Of a stretch of DNA of 64,000 nucleotides, positions 32,990 through 42,141 are shown one piece after another. Numbering within the stretch: the first letter of the stretch is position 1; each line of letters begins with the position of its first letter. Source of the DNA: CAZMPJ01 sp964568455 (GTDB lineage: Bacteria > Margulisbacteria > WOR-1 > O2-12-FULL-45-9); the NCBI GenBank assembly GCA_964568455.1, contig CAZMPJ010000007.1, positions 1 through 64,000 on the forward strand. Direction: 5' to 3'. The notes under the pieces were generated by a model, which was not told where the DNA came from, ran no database searches, and saw only the letters and a list, made by a program, of their open reading frames with translations. The position numbers were made by a program, and so were the translations under genes.

Positions 32990-34347
32990 TAGGAGCTGGC
33001 CCAGGTAGGTCGGATTTAATTACTGTGCGTGGGCTTGAAGTGCTTAAGCAGGCTGATGTGGTTATTTATGACTATTTAGTTGGTGAACAATTAGCGCGAT
33101 CCGCAGCTAAAAGTGCCAAACTTATTTGCTCACATGACCTGGGGAAAATTCCTTATCATGCCAATATGGTTCAAGCTCAAAAAAATATTAATCAAGCAAT
33201 GGTTAAGGAAGCAAAAAAAGGAAAAAAAGTAGTTAGGCTTAAAAATGGAGATGCTGCCATCTTTAGCCGGCTTAGCGAAGAAATAAATATTTTGTTGGCT
33301 AACAAAATTGAGTTTGAAATTGTACCGGGTGTAACTGCAGCCAGTGCTGCAGCTGCTTATAGCGGCATCCCGCTGACAGAGCGCGGTAAGGCTAGGAAGC
33401 TGGCTTTTGTAACTGGCCATGATTCTAATATTAATTGGGAAGAATTGGTTAGCTTGGAAACAATTGTTATTTATATGGGAGTAAGCAATCTAAAAAAAAT
33501 TATTAAACGCTTGTTGGACCTGGGTAAAGCAAAAAATACTCCAGCAGTAATAATAACTAATGCTGGAGCAATTAATCAATTAACAATTAAAGGTCAGCTT
33601 AAGGATCTTGTGGTAAAAGCCGTAAAAAATAGAATTAAGCCTCCAGCAATAATAATTATCGGTAAAACAGTTGGGCGGGAAACAAAATTTAACTGGCTTA
33701 GAAAAAATAAGCGAATCTTGTTTACCGGCTTGTCAGCTGAAAGATATTTTTTAAAAGGTACTTATTTTCATTTACCTTTAATTAAAATTGAACCGCTTAA
33801 AGATTATGCGCGGCTTGATCGTTGGGTTAAAAAGTTGTCGACTTTTAATTGGCTGGTTTTTGCCAGTCGTTATGGGGTGGATTTTTTCTTTGAACAACTT
33901 TTAGCTCAAGGTGAAGATGTTAGAGGATTATTCGGCTTAAAAATAGCGGCAGTGGGGCAATCAACTGCAAATCGACTGCTTGATTTTGGAATAAAAGCTG
34001 ACTTAGTGCCCAAAGTTGAATCTTCCGATGGTTTAGTTGCAGCCTTTAAAAAAGAAAAAATAAACGGGCAACTAATTTTTATGCCTCGTTCTGATTTAGC
34101 TGATAAAGGTTTGGAGCAAAAAATTTCCAAGTTAGGAGCAAAGGTTGTATCTTGTGTTGCTTATCGCAACCAGATGCCAAAAAATTTACCAGACTTGGAT
34201 TTAGCATTTTTTAACGAGATCATGTTTACCAGCCCTTCAACAGTTAGAAATTTTAAGAAACGTTATAAAAAGGTTCCTAAGGGAGTAAGGGTTAGTTGTA
34301 TTGGAGACAGAACAAAACAGGAGTTTAAGAGTGAATTTAGACGTTAA
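32965..34347 (+). CDS. cobA-hemD: Uroporphyrinogen-III C-methyltransferase / uroporphyrinogen-III synthase fusion
   Basis: 460 residues. Residues 1-240 are the SAM uroporphyrinogen methyltransferase (VYLIGAGPGRSDLITVRG, VVIYDYLV, PGVTAASAAAAYSGIPLT, VIYMGVSNL). Residues 245-460 are a HemD-type synthase (FASRYGVDFFFEQL, VPKVESSDGLVAAF, CVAYRN, FTSPSTVRNF). The fusion makes precorrin-2, on the way to siroheme or cobalamin rather than heme. The sulfite reductase downstream explains the need for siroheme. No dehydrogenase/ferrochelatase (CysG-N, SirC/B) is in the window. Confidence 0.93.
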   Translation: MAKAKVYLIGAGPGRSDLITVRGLEVLKQADVVIYDYLVGEQLARSAAKSAKLICSHDLGKIPYHANMVQAQKNINQAMVKEAKKGKKVVRLKNGDAAIFSRLSEEINILLANKIEFEIVPGVTAASAAAAYSGIPLTERGKARKLAFVTGHDSNINWEELVSLETIVIYMGVSNLKKIIKRLLDLGKAKNTPAVIITNAGAINQLTIKGQLKDLVVKAVKNRIKPPAIIIIGKTVGRETKFNWLRKNKRILFTGLSAERYFLKGTYFHLPLIKIEPLKDYARLDRWVKKLSTFNWLVFASRYGVDFFFEQLLAQGEDVRGLFGLKIAAVGQSTANRLLDFGIKADLVPKVESSDGLVAAFKKEKINGQLIFMPRSDLADKGLEQKISKLGAKVVSCVAYRNQMPKNLPDLDLAFFNEIMFTSPSTVRNFKKRYKKVPKGVRVSCIGDRTKQEFKSEFRR

Positions 34348-35191
34348 AAATTTAATCATGCCATATTTTGTGGTAGCCGGGCAAAAGGAAAAGCAAGAAA
34401 TTAAGGCTATGCCCGGGATTTATAGGTTTTCTATTGATAACCTTTTGCTGGAAGTGCGCGATGGTCTGGCTTTGGGGATTGATAAAATTTTGCTTTTTGG
34501 CTTACCTCAAAAAAAAGATGAGCATGGATCAGAAGCCCATGCTGAAGATGGGGTAGTGCAAGAAGCAGTGGTTAAACTAAAAGAAGCTTTTCCAAAACTG
34601 ACAGTTATTACTGATGTGTGTTTGTGTGCTTACACCACCCATGGCCATTGTCACCTTTTTAACGCTGAAAAAACGCTTGAGCAATTATCCAAGATTGCTG
34701 TGTCGCATGCACAAGCAGGTGCAGATTATGTAGCACCTTCAGCTATGGCCAGAGGTCAGGTTAAAAGTATAAGAAAAGCACTTGATCAAGCAGGTTTAAA
34801 AAAGACTAAAATCTTAGCTTATTCAGCAAAATTTGCTTCTGAATTTTATGGTCCTTTCAGAGAAGCGGCAAATTCTACACCCGTTTCTGGTGACCGTAGT
34901 GGTTATCAATTGAACCCACTGCATAAAGAACAAGCTTTAGCCAGAATTAAGATTGAGATCCATGAGGGAGCAGATGTAGTTATGGTAAAACCAGCCCTGG
35001 CTTATCTTGATGTGATTTATCAGGCTAAACAATTGATAAACGTGCCTTTGGCAGCTTATAATGTTAGTGGCGAATATAGTTTATTGTATGGCAAAAAAAA
35101 GCTGATCTTAGAATCTCTTCAAGCCATCAAACGCAGTGGAGCGGACTGGATCATTACTTATTTTGCAAAAGAGGTTGCGCAATGGTTATGA
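34331..35191 (+). CDS. hemB: Porphobilinogen synthase (zinc type)
   Basis: 286 residues from GTG 34331, with AGGAG 8 bp before and a 17-bp overlap of cobA-hemD. Catalytic lysines Lys167 (YSAKFASEFYGPF) and Lys220 (VMVKPALAYLD) are present. Zinc ligands Cys97, Cys99 and Cys107 (DVCLCAYTTHGHC) are present. The N-terminal arm that wraps neighbouring subunits is shorter than in most HemB (about 325 residues). It joins two aminolevulinate molecules. Confidence 0.95.
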   Translation: MNLDVKNLIMPYFVVAGQKEKQEIKAMPGIYRFSIDNLLLEVRDGLALGIDKILLFGLPQKKDEHGSEAHAEDGVVQEAVVKLKEAFPKLTVITDVCLCAYTTHGHCHLFNAEKTLEQLSKIAVSHAQAGADYVAPSAMARGQVKSIRKALDQAGLKKTKILAYSAKFASEFYGPFREAANSTPVSGDRSGYQLNPLHKEQALARIKIEIHEGADVVMVKPALAYLDVIYQAKQLINVPLAAYNVSGEYSLLYGKKKLILESLQAIKRSGADWIITYFAKEVAQWL

Positions 35192-36306
35192 ATTTATGGC
35201 AGCAAGCCAATAAATATTTAGTTGGCGGGGTAAATAGCCCGGTTAGGGCGTTTGGCCCGGTTGGCGGCAATCCAGTTTTTATAGCTAAGGCTAAAGGTTC
35301 TAAAGTCTGGGACGTGGAAGGCCAACAATATATTGATTATGTTGGCAGCTGGGGGGCTTTGATTGCTGGACATGCGCATCCAAAAATTATTGCGGCAGCA
35401 AGCGCCGCTTTAAAAAAAGGCAGCAGTTTTGGCGCGCCGACCGAAGCGGAAACTGAATTAGCTCAAGAAATTTGCCAGGCATTTCCTTCAATCCAAAAAG
35501 TGCGCTTAGTCTCTTCGGGAACCGAAGCGGTTATGGGCGCTATTAATGTGGCCCGCGTTTACAGCGGACGCAAACAAGTGATAACTTTTAAAGGTTGTTA
35601 TCACGGTTGGATCTTGTCTGCTGATACTAACAAAAAGATTTTACCTTATAATGATTTAGAAGCAGTAAGTAAAGTGATAAAAAAAGAGCATAAGCAGATC
35701 GGGGCAATTATTGTGGAGCCTGTAGCCGGCAACATGGGAGTGAAAGCGCCTAAGCCAGAATTTTTAAAAGGCTTACGCCGGTTAGCCGATCGTTTTAAAA
35801 TTGTTTTAATCTTTGATGAGATTATTACGGGTTTTAGGATTGCTTACGGAGGAGCGCAAGAATATTTTGGCATAAAAGCTGATCTTACTTGTTTAGGTAA
35901 GGTTATTGGGGGAGGGTTTCCAATTGCGGCTTATGGAGGAAAAAAAGAAGTTATGGATTTGGTTGCTCCTAAAGGATCAGTTTATCAAGCTGGTACCTTG
36001 TCAGGAAATCCGGTGGCAGTTGCGGCAGGGTTAGCGACTTTAAAGATCTTAAGTAGTAAAGGGGTTTATGTTAAACTAGAGGAAAGAACAAAAGAGCTTT
36101 GTTTGGGTATGAAAAAACCATTTTCTCAAATAGGCTCAATGTTTAGTTTTGTTTTTGGTTCCGAAAACGAGTTTCGAAGATTTTTTTGGAAACTTTTGCG
36201 CCAAGGGATTTATTTTGCCCCGTCTGCTAGCGAAGCGAATTTTATTTCTTTGGCTCATAGTGATCGAGATATTAAAGAAACCATAAAAAAAGGAGGAGCG
36301 TTATGA
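35188..36306 (+). CDS. hemL: Glutamate-1-semialdehyde 2,1-aminomutase
   Basis: 372 residues from ATG 35188 (ATGA overlap with the hemB stop); ATG 35182 is also possible. GGVNSPVRAFGPVGG, VSSGTEAVMGAINVAR, GCYHGW and the PLP-lysine motif LGKVIGGGFPIAAYGG are HemL signatures. It makes 5-aminolevulinate. It is about 50 residues shorter than usual, mainly toward the C-terminus. It overlaps the cysteine synthase fusion by 4 bp. Confidence 0.94.
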   Translation: MNLWQQANKYLVGGVNSPVRAFGPVGGNPVFIAKAKGSKVWDVEGQQYIDYVGSWGALIAGHAHPKIIAAASAALKKGSSFGAPTEAETELAQEICQAFPSIQKVRLVSSGTEAVMGAINVARVYSGRKQVITFKGCYHGWILSADTNKKILPYNDLEAVSKVIKKEHKQIGAIIVEPVAGNMGVKAPKPEFLKGLRRLADRFKIVLIFDEIITGFRIAYGGAQEYFGIKADLTCLGKVIGGGFPIAAYGGKKEVMDLVAPKGSVYQAGTLSGNPVAVAAGLATLKILSSKGVYVKLEERTKELCLGMKKPFSQIGSMFSFVFGSENEFRRFFWKLLRQGIYFAPSASEANFISLAHSDRDIKETIKKGGAL

Positions 36307-37454
36307 AGATTACGGTAAATGGAAAATTAGAAGAAGTTTCGTCTGAGATAACAATACTTGGTTTGTTGGAGGCAAAAAACATCAAGCCAGAAGTGGTGGC
36401 GGTGGAGCATAATAATGAAGTGATTGAAAAAGAGCAATACGGAAAAAAAGACTTAAAGGATTCAGATCAGATCGAGATTGTTTATTTTATGGGGGGAGGG
36501 GAGTTGAAAGATGCTCCTAAAAAATGCGGTAGCCAAGTGGCAGATTCTGTTGCAGAACTTATTGGTAATACTCCTATATTAAGATTAAATAAGGTTGTGA
36601 CCAAAGATATGGCAGAAGTTCTGGTAAAACTTGAGTCTGCTAATCCTGGCGGATCAGTCAAAGACCGTATTGCGCTTTCGTTAATTGAAGCGGCAGAAGC
36701 AAGCGGAAAATTAAAACCTGGTGGCACTATTATTGAGCCTACTTCTGGTAATACTGGCATAGGCCTTTCTTTGATTTCCGCGGCCAGGGGTTATAAATGC
36801 ATTTTAACCATGCCAGAGTCAATGAGCTTAGAAAGAATTTATATACTTAAATCTTATGGTTCAGAAGTTGTCTTAACGCCTGCGGCAGAAGGCATGAACG
36901 GAGCTATTAAAAAAGCCGAACAATTAATGAAAAAAACTAAAGGAAGTTTTATGCCTCAGCAATTTAAGAATAAGGCTAATCCGCAGGCTCACCGTGAAAC
37001 CACTGCACTGGAAATATTAAAAGCAACTGACGGTAAAGTGGATGCTTTTGTTTCCGGAGTTGGGACAGGGGGCACTATTACTGGGGTGGGTGAGATTTTA
37101 AAAAAGGAAAATGCAAAAGTATTGGTGATAGCTGTTGAACCGGCAAAATCAGCAGTTCTTTCTGGTGGCAGCGCTGGTCCTCACAAGATTCAGGGAATTG
37201 GAGCAGGTTTTGTGCCAGAAGTTTTAAATCTTAAGGTGATTGATGAAATTATCAAAGTAGAGGATGACCAGGCTTTTAATACTTCAAAACATTTGGCAAA
37301 AAAAGAAGGCTTGTTTGTGGGGATTTCTGCTGGAGCGGCTATTTATGCTGCTTTAGAAGTAGCTAAAAAGCTAGGTAAAGGTAAAAGGGTAGTGACGATT
37401 TTGCCAGATACTGGAGAACGTTATTTTAGCATGGAACAATATTTTACTGGATAA
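36303..37454 (+). CDS. ThiS-like sulfur carrier fused to cysteine synthase
   Basis: 383 residues. Residues 1-66 are a complete ThiS/MoaD-type ubiquitin-like domain starting MKITVNGKLEE and ending VYFMGGG, where a free carrier would stop. After a 13-residue link, residues 79-383 are a CysK/CysM PLP enzyme: SVAELIGNTPILRLN, PLP Lys120 in NPGGSVKDRIA, EPTSGNTGIGL, GVGTGGTITG and SAGAA. The MoeB-like, JAMM and sulfite reductase genes follow, so the carrier is probably loaded as a thiocarboxylate and used as sulfur donor, as in CysO-CysM-Mec. The fusion puts the Gly-Gly inside one chain. The G6AG4 run encoding the Gly codons could also alter decoding. Confidence 0.85.
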   Translation: MKITVNGKLEEVSSEITILGLLEAKNIKPEVVAVEHNNEVIEKEQYGKKDLKDSDQIEIVYFMGGGELKDAPKKCGSQVADSVAELIGNTPILRLNKVVTKDMAEVLVKLESANPGGSVKDRIALSLIEAAEASGKLKPGGTIIEPTSGNTGIGLSLISAARGYKCILTMPESMSLERIYILKSYGSEVVLTPAAEGMNGAIKKAEQLMKKTKGSFMPQQFKNKANPQAHRETTALEILKATDGKVDAFVSGVGTGGTITGVGEILKKENAKVLVIAVEPAKSAVLSGGSAGPHKIQGIGAGFVPEVLNLKVIDEIIKVEDDQAFNTSKHLAKKEGLFVGISAGAAIYAALEVAKKLGKGKRVVTILPDTGERYFSMEQYFTG

Positions 37455-37469
37455 TATCTCGAGTCGCCT

Positions 37470-37487
37470 GCCTGTCGGCAGACAGGC
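37470..37487. repeat. Intergenic palindromic hairpin
   Basis: GCCTGTC-GGCA-GACAGGC forms a 7-bp GC-rich stem in an AT-rich spacer, with TCGAG (about 37459) and CTCGA flanking it. No T run follows, so it is not a terminator. It resembles dispersed palindromic repeats of uncultured bacteria. Confidence 0.6.
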
Positions 37488-37511
37488 TCGATATAAAGGA
37501 GGTTTCAAAAG

Positions 37512-38768
37512 ATGAAAAAGAAAAATAAGGATTATCATATTGATACACTTTTAGTGCACGCGGAAAATAATCCGGAAAAGAATCGGCGTGCTACTACTAT
37601 GCCGATCTACCAAACTAGTTCATTTAAATATGATAGTAGTGAGCAGCTTTCTAAGGTTTTTAATGGGGAAGCAGCTGGCAATATTTATACCAGGATTTCT
37701 AATCCAACCCTTGAAATTTTGGAAAAAAAGTTAACTATCTTAGAAGATGGGTTAGGGGCCATTGTTTGCTCTTCGGGCATGTCAGCTATTACGGCTGCTG
37801 TTTTAACTTTGGCCAAGTCGGGCCATCATGTGATAGCAGGCAATTCCATATTTGGCGGAACTTATTCTTTTTTTGATAAGACTGTTCGTGAATTTGGAGT
37901 TGCAACTACTTTTGTGGACCCAACTGATCTTAAGCAATTTGAAGCAGCCATAAAAGATAATACTAAAGCTATCTTTATTGAAACTATTGGTAATCCAAAA
38001 ATTGATGTGCCAGATATTGCTGCCATTGCTAAGCTAGCTCAAAAAGCCCAGATCCCGCTAGTGGTTGATAGTACCAGCACCACTCCTTATCTTATTCGAC
38101 CAAAAGATTTTGAAGCTAATATAGTGGTCCATTCCACTTCTAAGTTCATTAATGGCCATGGTAATTCTATTGGCGGTGCGATTGTTGACTTGGGTAATTT
38201 TAATTGGGAGTCAAGCCGCTTTGACCATTTTAAAAAATACAGCAGCAAATATAAACAGTTAGCGTTTTTAGCTAAAACCAGAAGAGAGGTTTTTCGTGAT
38301 TTTGGAGGTTGTCTTGCGCCTCATTCTGCCTTTTTAACTGACATTGGACTTGAAACTCTTTCACTTAGGATGGAAAAGCATTGCCAAAACGCGCAAAAGC
38401 TGGCTGAGTTTCTGGCTAAGCATCCCAAAGTTAAACAGGTTAACTATCCAGGCCTAAAAGAAAATAAATTTCATAGCCTTACCGCAAAACAGTTTGGCAA
38501 TAAGTTTGGCTCTCTACTTACTTTTAAATTAAAAGATAAAAAACAATGTTTTAAAGTGATAGATTCTTTGCAGCTGGCTTATAACCTGGCAAATTTGGGA
38601 GATGCCAAAACCTTGGTTATTCATCCTGCCTCAACTATTTGCATTGAATTTAATGAGCAGGAAAAGAAAGATATGGGGGTAAGCGAAGATTTGATCAGGG
38701 TTTCTGTTGGCATTGAATATAGCGATGATATTATCGCTGATTTTGAGCAGGCATTGGAGGCAATCTAA
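37512..38768 (+). CDS. Cys/Met-metabolism PLP enzyme (MetY/cystathionine gamma-lyase family)
   Basis: 418 residues. TMPIYQTSSFKYDS, GNIYTRISNPTLEILEKKL, SSGMSAITAAVLTLAKSG and the PLP-lysine motif VVHSTSKFINGHGNSIGG place it in the family; the DAKTLVIHPASTICIE block fits O-acetylhomoserine sulfhydrylases. It is a paralogue of the metY at 43185, so two versions lie 5 kb apart. Between the carrier-CysK fusion and MoeB, it could take sulfur from the carrier protein or act as a lyase. An AAGGAGG precedes the ATG. Confidence 0.82.
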   Translation: MKKKNKDYHIDTLLVHAENNPEKNRRATTMPIYQTSSFKYDSSEQLSKVFNGEAAGNIYTRISNPTLEILEKKLTILEDGLGAIVCSSGMSAITAAVLTLAKSGHHVIAGNSIFGGTYSFFDKTVREFGVATTFVDPTDLKQFEAAIKDNTKAIFIETIGNPKIDVPDIAAIAKLAQKAQIPLVVDSTSTTPYLIRPKDFEANIVVHSTSKFINGHGNSIGGAIVDLGNFNWESSRFDHFKKYSSKYKQLAFLAKTRREVFRDFGGCLAPHSAFLTDIGLETLSLRMEKHCQNAQKLAEFLAKHPKVKQVNYPGLKENKFHSLTAKQFGNKFGSLLTFKLKDKKQCFKVIDSLQLAYNLANLGDAKTLVIHPASTICIEFNEQEKKDMGVSEDLIRVSVGIEYSDDIIADFEQALEAI

Positions 38769-39566
38769 ATGGCATTATCCGAAGAACAAATAGAGCGCTA
38801 TAGCCGGCATATAATATTAAAACAAGTTGGGGGCAAAGGACAGGAAAAACTTTTGTCTGGCAAAGTTTTAATTATTGGTGCGGGTGGATTAGGCTCACCG
38901 GCAGCTTTGTATTTAGCTGCAGCCGGAGTAGGGACTATTGGTATTGTTGATTTTGATAAAGTTGATCTGACTAATTTGCAGCGCCAGATTATCCATTTTA
39001 CTAAAGACCTAAATAAAGAAAAAGTAGTTTCAGCTAAAGAAAAAATGGAAGCAATTAATCCGGATGTAAAAGTTAAAGTCCATCAACTTTTGCTTGATTC
39101 TTCAAACATTTTAGATATTATCAAAGATTATGATTTTATAATCGATGGAACGGATAATTTTCCAGTTAAATTTTTAATTAACGATGCTTGTGTCATGCAA
39201 AAAAAACCTTTTTCTCATGGTGGGATCCTGCGTTTTGAGGGACAGACTTTTACTCACACTCCTGGCAACGCTTGTTACCGCTGTCTTTTCAAAGAACCTC
39301 CACCGAAAAATGCTGTGCCCACTTGTTCCCAGGCTGGGATTTTAGGGGCGGTGGCTGGGATGTTGGGGACGGTGCAGGCGGCTGAAGCTTTAAAATATTT
39401 AATTGGTATTGGAGATCTTTTAAAAAACCGCTTGCTTATTTTTGATGCGCTGAAGATGGAGTATCGCACTGTCAAGATAAAAAAATCAAAAACTTGTCCG
39501 ATTTGTGGAGATAAACCAACAATTAAGAAATTAATTGATTATGAACAGGCGGCCTGTGATTTATGA
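38769..39566 (+). CDS. ThiF/MoeB-type E1-like adenylyltransferase
   Basis: 265 residues. The nucleotide loop is IIGAGGLGSPAALYLAAAG, then DFDKVDLTNLQRQIIH. Zinc ligands are CYRC and CPICG; a catalytic-type Cys lies in PTCSQAGILG. Such enzymes adenylate the C-terminal Gly of ThiS/MoaD carriers. Its target is most likely the ThiS domain two genes upstream, and it could also serve thiamine synthesis since no thiF accompanies thiG. There is no rhodanese domain. It directly abuts its neighbours, overlapping the JAMM gene by 4 bp. Confidence 0.9.
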   Translation: MALSEEQIERYSRHIILKQVGGKGQEKLLSGKVLIIGAGGLGSPAALYLAAAGVGTIGIVDFDKVDLTNLQRQIIHFTKDLNKEKVVSAKEKMEAINPDVKVKVHQLLLDSSNILDIIKDYDFIIDGTDNFPVKFLINDACVMQKKPFSHGGILRFEGQTFTHTPGNACYRCLFKEPPPKNAVPTCSQAGILGAVAGMLGTVQAAEALKYLIGIGDLLKNRLLIFDALKMEYRTVKIKKSKTCPICGDKPTIKKLIDYEQAACDL

Positions 39567-39955
39567 TCAAGATTTCCCAAGATATAATAGATAGAATTAA
39601 AAGCCATGCTAAAAAAGAGGTGCCGATTGAAGCTTGTGGCTATTTGGCTGGGAAAAATGGAGAAATTTCTGAATCTTTCCCAATGTCTAATATAGATAAA
39701 AGCCCGGAACATTTTTCTTTTGATCCTAAGGAACAGTTTAAAGTTATTAAAGCAGCCAGGGCAAAAGGGTTGGAACTGATTGTGGTTTATCATTCTCACC
39801 CAGCTTCGCCTGCGCGCCTGTCCAAAGAAGATCTGCGTTTGGCGTATGATCCAAATACTATTCACTTGATCTATTCATTGTTAAACCAAGAGATAAAAGC
39901 ATTTAAAGTAGTAAATGGAGATATTAAAGAGGAAGCAATTGAGGTTTTATCATGA
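39563..39955 (+). CDS. JAMM/MPN+ metallopeptidase (Mec/HcyD-like)
   Basis: 130 residues. The JAMM motif is complete: Glu23, then His77-Ser78-His79 and Asp90 in YHSHPASPARLSKEDL. PIEACGYLAG is typical of M67 enzymes. In Mycobacterium, Mec cleaves cysteine from the CysO carrier; in Wolinella, HcyD cleaves homocysteine from HcyS. The same job is expected here. It overlaps both neighbours by 4 bp. Confidence 0.88.
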   Translation: MIKISQDIIDRIKSHAKKEVPIEACGYLAGKNGEISESFPMSNIDKSPEHFSFDPKEQFKVIKAARAKGLELIVVYHSHPASPARLSKEDLRLAYDPNTIHLIYSLLNQEIKAFKVVNGDIKEEAIEVLS

Positions 39956-42138
39956 ATTTTTATGATTTACCACAAACATTAGCAGCGGATATTAAAAAAT
40001 ATGATGAATTAGTTAAAGGTTATAAAGATAAAACTGTTGATAAAGTAAAATTTAAAGCCTTTCGAGTCCCAATGGGAGTTTATGAACAGCGGGAATCAGA
40101 AACCTATATGTGCCGAGTCCGTTTACCGGGTGGCGCGATTACTCCTACTCAATTGATTGCAGTGGCCGCGGTGGCTAAAAAATATTCTGACCGGCCGCTT
40201 CATTTTACCACTCGCCAAGAAGTGCAAATCCACCATTTAAAGCTTGAAAATACGGTTAAGATTATGCAAGAGCTTAAATTAGTTGGCTTATCTACTCGCG
40301 GGGGTGGGGGCAATACTATCAGGAATATTATGGGAGCGGTTTCAGCTGGAGTGGATCAAGCAGAAGCTTTTGACATCAGCCCTTATGTCCAGGCCTTAAC
40401 CAGCAGAATGATTGCGGAAAAAGATTCCTGGTCGCTTCCTCGCAAATTAAAGATTGCTTTTTCCGGTAGTCCCCAGGATGAAGGGTTGGCCACTGTAAAT
40501 GATTTAGGTTTTGTTGCCAAACTTGATCCAAAACTTGGCAAAGGTTTTGCTGTTTATATTGCTGGTGGCATGGGCAGTAAGCCTCAGCCAGGAATTTTGC
40601 TTTATCCTTTTGTGCCAGAAAAAGAAGTCTATAACATTGCTCGGGCAGTCAAGGTTTTATTTGATAAATATGGTAACCGAAAAAATAAAAACGCGGCTCG
40701 CATGAGATTTTTATTTAATAATTTGGGCAAAGAAGAATTTATTCGCCGTTTTAAAGAAGAATTAGAAAAGGTTAAAAAAGAAGGGGCTAAACCACTTTCA
40801 ATTTTATCAATCCCAAAAGTAAAGACAGGGTTTTTAGAAATCCCTCTCTTTTTAGGTGACCTATCTCCTGAAAAAGCTAAGTTATTGGGAAACAGTCTAA
40901 AAGAGTATGGAGAAGATATAGTGAGGGCGGCTACAACCCAAAACCTCTTATTAAGGAATATTGATCCCTCAAAAATAACTGAACTAAAAGCTGGCTTGCA
41001 AGAGCAGGGGATATTAGAAAAACTGCATCCAGTGGTGGCAAAAGCTGCTGCTTGCGCTGGCGCTAGTACCTGTCGTTTAGGAATTTGTCTTTCAAGGGGA
41101 TTGCTTGAGGCAATTAAAGATCAATTTGAAAAAGATAAGCTTAAGTCTGAAAAGTTGGAAGATATAGCCTTAAAAGTATCTGGCTGTCCTAATAGCTGTG
41201 GTCATCATCCTATTGCTGATATTGGGTTTTATGGGGTGGTAAAAAGACAGCATAACCGTTTGGTTCCTAGTTATACTTTAGTGGTTGGGGCAGTGGTGGA
41301 AGAGGGAAAAACAAAGCTAGCGGAAAAAATCGGGGTTTTACCAGCCAAAAATATACCTTTTTTCCTGTCCGAGTTTCTAAAGTATGTTCAGCAGACAAGG
41401 AAAAAAGAAGAGAGCTTTGCTCAATATTTAAATCGGGTAGGACGCGATGAGATTGATAAATTACTGGAGAAATATTCTTTGGTGCCTGATTTTAACAAAG
41501 ATAAAAATTATTATTATGATTGGTCGGCAACCGAGATTTTTTCTTTAGCGGGTAAAGCGCAAGGAGAGTGTTCTGCTGGTATATATGATTTAATTGATTG
41601 GGATTTTTCTAATATTAAAGACGGTTTAACGAAGAAAAATGCTCGTTCAGTTGTTCTAGCGGCTAGCCGTGCCTTGTTGGTTACCAAAGGCTTGGAGCCT
41701 AAGAGTGAAAGGGAGGCTGTGGAATTATTTAGAGATAATTTTATTGGCCGCCATCTTGAGATCAAATATAAGACTGTAATTGATAAGTATTTAAGTCAAA
41801 AGGATATTCTCCTTCAGGAGGCGCAAGGATTGAGTGAAGCAGTACGCCAACTTTATGATACAATGGATAATTCCTTAAAATTTCCAGAGTTAGAAAATGT
41901 AAAAGTAGAGCAAAAGGCGGGACAGTTTCGTGATTTCCGGGGAGTGGCCTGCCCAATGAATTTTGTTAAAACAAAGCTGGTGTTGGAAACAATGCAGCCA
42001 GGAGAAAAACTGGAAATTTTGCTTGATGATGGTGAGCCAATCGATAATGTGCCTGGTTCTGTAAAAGCTGAAGGGCATAAAATATTAAAACAGGAGAAAA
42101 AAGATAATTACTGGATGGTAGTTATTAAAAAAGTTTAA
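39952..42138 (+). CDS. Siroheme sulfite/nitrite reductase fused to a TusA domain
   Basis: 728 residues. Residues 1-430 are a siroheme [4Fe-4S] reductase with PGGAITPTQL, FTTRQEVQIHHL, STRGGGGNTIRNI and cluster ligands Cys368, Cys374, Cys412 and Cys416 (CX5C and CX3C). Residues about 500-640 are a helical insert (WSATEIFSLAGKAQGECSAG). Residues 655-728 are a TusA-like sulfurtransferase with Cys667 in GVACPMNF. It reduces sulfite to sulfide. The TusA end could capture the sulfide as a persulfide and pass it on rather than release it; that is inference. Confidence 0.9.
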   Translation: MNFYDLPQTLAADIKKYDELVKGYKDKTVDKVKFKAFRVPMGVYEQRESETYMCRVRLPGGAITPTQLIAVAAVAKKYSDRPLHFTTRQEVQIHHLKLENTVKIMQELKLVGLSTRGGGGNTIRNIMGAVSAGVDQAEAFDISPYVQALTSRMIAEKDSWSLPRKLKIAFSGSPQDEGLATVNDLGFVAKLDPKLGKGFAVYIAGGMGSKPQPGILLYPFVPEKEVYNIARAVKVLFDKYGNRKNKNAARMRFLFNNLGKEEFIRRFKEELEKVKKEGAKPLSILSIPKVKTGFLEIPLFLGDLSPEKAKLLGNSLKEYGEDIVRAATTQNLLLRNIDPSKITELKAGLQEQGILEKLHPVVAKAAACAGASTCRLGICLSRGLLEAIKDQFEKDKLKSEKLEDIALKVSGCPNSCGHHPIADIGFYGVVKRQHNRLVPSYTLVVGAVVEEGKTKLAEKIGVLPAKNIPFFLSEFLKYVQQTRKKEESFAQYLNRVGRDEIDKLLEKYSLVPDFNKDKNYYYDWSATEIFSLAGKAQGECSAGIYDLIDWDFSNIKDGLTKKNARSVVLAASRALLVTKGLEPKSEREAVELFRDNFIGRHLEIKYKTVIDKYLSQKDILLQEAQGLSEAVRQLYDTMDNSLKFPELENVKVEQKAGQFRDFRGVACPMNFVKTKLVLETMQPGEKLEILLDDGEPIDNVPGSVKAEGHKILKQEKKDNYWMVVIKKV

Positions 42139-42141
42139 AAA

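Noticed and set aside
37455..37511. Terminator between the ThiS-CysK and MetY-like genes
   Set aside because: The hairpin has no following T run and the next gene has its own ribosome site within the same operon.
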